Source: a bacterium
Lineage (GTDB): Bacteria; Desulfobacterota; JAPLJL01
Direction of reading: 5' to 3'
DNA length: 64,000 nt
NCBI GenBank assembly: GCA_028713675.1
Contig: JAQTNV010000003.1
Span: 1 to 64,000, forward strand
Part shown: piece by piece, positions 62,737-64,000 of the stretch
Layout of the letters: each line of letters begins with the position of its first letter
Numbering within the stretch: position 1 is the stretch's first letter
Notes under the pieces: generated by a model
Database searches by the model: none
Told to the model about the DNA's origin: nothing
The model's input: only the letters and a program-made list of their open reading frames with translations
Translations under genes and position numbers: made by a program

Positions 62737-63456
62737 ATGGAAAATCGCGAAACGAAAGGGAAGCAGGAAAGAAAAAACCCGGCCGGACTGGTCCGAATGC
62801 TCCGGCGGCAATCCGGCTTCGCCCTGCCGGTGGCGTTGGTGGTCCTGCTGGTCATCACCTTTCTGGGGATCTCGGCGATCACCTTTACCAACCTGGACGT
62901 GGATGTTTCCCGGAACGTCCGCAACTCCGAATTTGTCTTCTACACCGCCGACAGCTGTCTCACCCTGGCCCGGGGGGTGCTGTCCCAGACCCATAACCTA
63001 ACTACCGGATGGACTACCACCCTGGCGGGTCATGGAATCGCAGCCGACGAGGTTTTAGCGACGGGCGATCGGGACGGCAATACCGGGGTGGTTACAGGAA
63101 CCACGGGCACTCCCGTCCATGTCAAGAGGGGAGCGATCCTCTACAACCTTGCCGGTGTTGAGATTCTCAATTACTCGGTCGGAACCCAGGCCGGGAACGG
63201 TTTCTGCACGGTGTATGTCCGGAACAACCGCGAAGACCTGACGGCCAGCCATACCGACGTAAACGCAGACACGGACGGCATCGTAGTGGTGACCGCGATC
63301 GGGACCAGCTCGAGCGGCGCGCAGGATACGATTGAAGCCGCCATTTCCTGGAAGGCGCTGACCGCCATTCCTTACCCGGAAATCGCGGACTATCCCCAGA
63401 TGACGATGGGGCCCCAGAACCTGAACGCGGCCCGGGCCAACCTGGATGTGCTGTAA
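62737..63456 (+). CDS. pilX: PilX-like minor pilin
   Basis: A 239-residue PilX_N family protein. Start ATG 62737 with AGAGAGGA before it; a start at 62677 inside pilW would add 20 residues. QSGFALPVALVVLLVITFLG gives the single N-terminal hydrophobic helix, and SRNVRNSEFVFYTADSCLTL is the conserved PilX segment. Fourth gene of the operon. Confidence 0.85.
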   Translation: MENRETKGKQERKNPAGLVRMLRRQSGFALPVALVVLLVITFLGISAITFTNLDVDVSRNVRNSEFVFYTADSCLTLARGVLSQTHNLTTGWTTTLAGHGIAADEVLATGDRDGNTGVVTGTTGTPVHVKRGAILYNLAGVEILNYSVGTQAGNGFCTVYVRNNREDLTASHTDVNADTDGIVVVTAIGTSSSGAQDTIEAAISWKALTAIPYPEIADYPQMTMGPQNLNAARANLDVL

Positions 63457-63667
63457 AAAATTGCAGAGGGCATAGAGCAAAGGGCAAAAAAGAAGCAGCA
63501 GGTAGCAAGTAGCAGATAACAAGTGACAAATTAAGAAGAAAAAAATGAACAAAATTAATCAGGATACGCCGCACAGCTCAAAAAGCTTTGAATTTAGCGT
63601 TGGGAATGGAAAACTCCATGCCCCGCGCTCTATGCCCCATGCCACAAATGGGGGGAGGTGGAACAAA
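63457..63667. repeat. Heptamer-filled gap before pilY1
   Basis: GCAAAGG/GTAGCAA units at about 63460-63530 and TGCCCCA/CTCTATG units at 63615-63650. GGAGGTG at 63654-63660 is a strong ribosome site for the next gene. Confidence 0.85.
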
Positions 63668-64000
63668 ATGTTAACGAATAAAAAGAAACTGGGTATTCTG
63701 GCGGCGTTTTTTTTCATCCTGGCGGCGGTGCTCCCCCTGGCCTCGGCCCGGATGGACCCCTTGATGGAAGTCAAGTCCCAGATCAAAACCCCGAACATGC
63801 TGATTATCCTGGATACCTCGGGAAGCATGTCCTTCCGGCCCTCCGACAGCACCGTTGTGGGAGGAGACACCTCCACCAGCCGGATGTATATAGCTAAAGA
63901 TGTAATCAAAAGCGTTGTTTCGGATAGTTACGAGATGATGAACTTCGGCCTGATGAGTTTTGATCAGAAACATATTTCTTTAGGTGACAGCACCGGTTAC
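63668..64000 (+). CDS. pilY1: PilY1-like VWA-domain protein (partial, runs off the window)
   Basis: The first 111 codons of a secreted protein; the 3' end lies outside the window, so no stop is seen. A signal peptide (LGILAAFFFILAAVLPLASA) is followed by MLIILDTSGSMSFRPSD, whose D-x-S-x-S metal-binding motif marks a von Willebrand A domain near residues 44-60. Position after pilX and this domain fit PilY1, the tip adhesin and pilus-extension regulator, but the diagnostic C-terminal beta-propeller is not visible, so the name is provisional. Confidence 0.72.
   Translation, partial: MLTNKKKLGILAAFFFILAAVLPLASARMDPLMEVKSQIKTPNMLIILDTSGSMSFRPSDSTVVGGDTSTSRMYIAKDVIKSVVSDSYEMMNFGLMSFDQKHISLGDSTGY

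Noticed and set aside
61311..62924. A 537-codon minus-strand frame over pilW
   Set aside because: The end encodes the CYLLPATCYLL-type peptide of heptamer repeats; the rest is antisense to pilW.

Overview
This 64 kb window appears to be a chromosomal stretch (roughly mid-to-high 50s % GC by eye, lower in one island) from a Gram-negative, probably uncultivated bacterium. Type IV pilus genes with sigma-54 style promoters, an outer-membrane barrel protein, O-antigen/exopolysaccharide genes and thrombospondin type 3 repeat proteins all point to a diderm lineage. Nothing here fixes the phylum. The repeat-rich intergenic DNA (heptamer tandem repeats, C-rich/G-rich REP-like hairpins, GxxExxY cassettes) recalls metagenome-derived candidate phyla and Desulfobacterota/Nitrospirota-like genomes, but that is an impression, not a placement. 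No rRNA, tRNA, CRISPR array, transposase or phage gene was seen.

Layout. 0-6.2 kb: the tail of a tryptophan operon (trpC, a trpB2-type synthase, trpF, trpB, an inserted methyltransferase, trpA). 6.3-8.6 kb: a YfhO-like membrane protein. 8.7-14.7 kb, minus strand: yggS, proC, a giant MFS/spermidine-synthase/TPR protein, yggT and a DivIVA protein. 15.0-20.5 kb: DUF1015 protein, TrmN6-like methyltransferase, DciA/DUF721 protein (minus), FecR protein, CDP-alcohol phosphatidyltransferase, CsgG-like lipoprotein-type protein. 20.9-21.3 kb: a major pilin with a strong sigma-54 promoter and a clear terminator.

21.4-45.9 kb: a long surface-polysaccharide region. It holds an O-antigen ligase, an ABC exporter split by a GxxExxY repeat cassette, and a lower-GC island with a cupin, a perosamine-synthase-like aminotransferase, four methyltransferases, a radical SAM enzyme, a Wzx-type flippase and several glycosyltransferases. 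WecA-like transferase, a FAD-dependent oxidoreductase and another glycosyltransferase follow. A second pilin lies convergently at the end.

46.5-64 kb: a type IV pilus locus with a small TPR-like membrane protein, prepilin peptidase, a PilS-like kinase and PilR-like sigma-54 activator. Next come a 2166-residue secreted protein built of about 30 thrombospondin type 3 units, an outer-membrane barrel protein with related repeats, and the minor pilin operon fimT-pilV-pilW-pilX-pilY1, the last running off the window. Candidate sigma-54 promoters precede the major pilin, the giant protein and the minor pilin operon, so one PilSR-like pair may control all three.

The most unusual property is the repeat ecology. 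Degenerate 7-bp tandem repeats of several word families fill most longer gaps and enter coding sequence in at least five genes (a signal peptide, prepilin leaders, C-termini, an internal loop). A 23-bp repeat array brackets a GxxExxY gene so tightly that its start and stop codons lie in repeat units. A two-copy intergenic element (about 16.4 and 43.2 kb) has conserved ends whose long stem shows compensatory changes.
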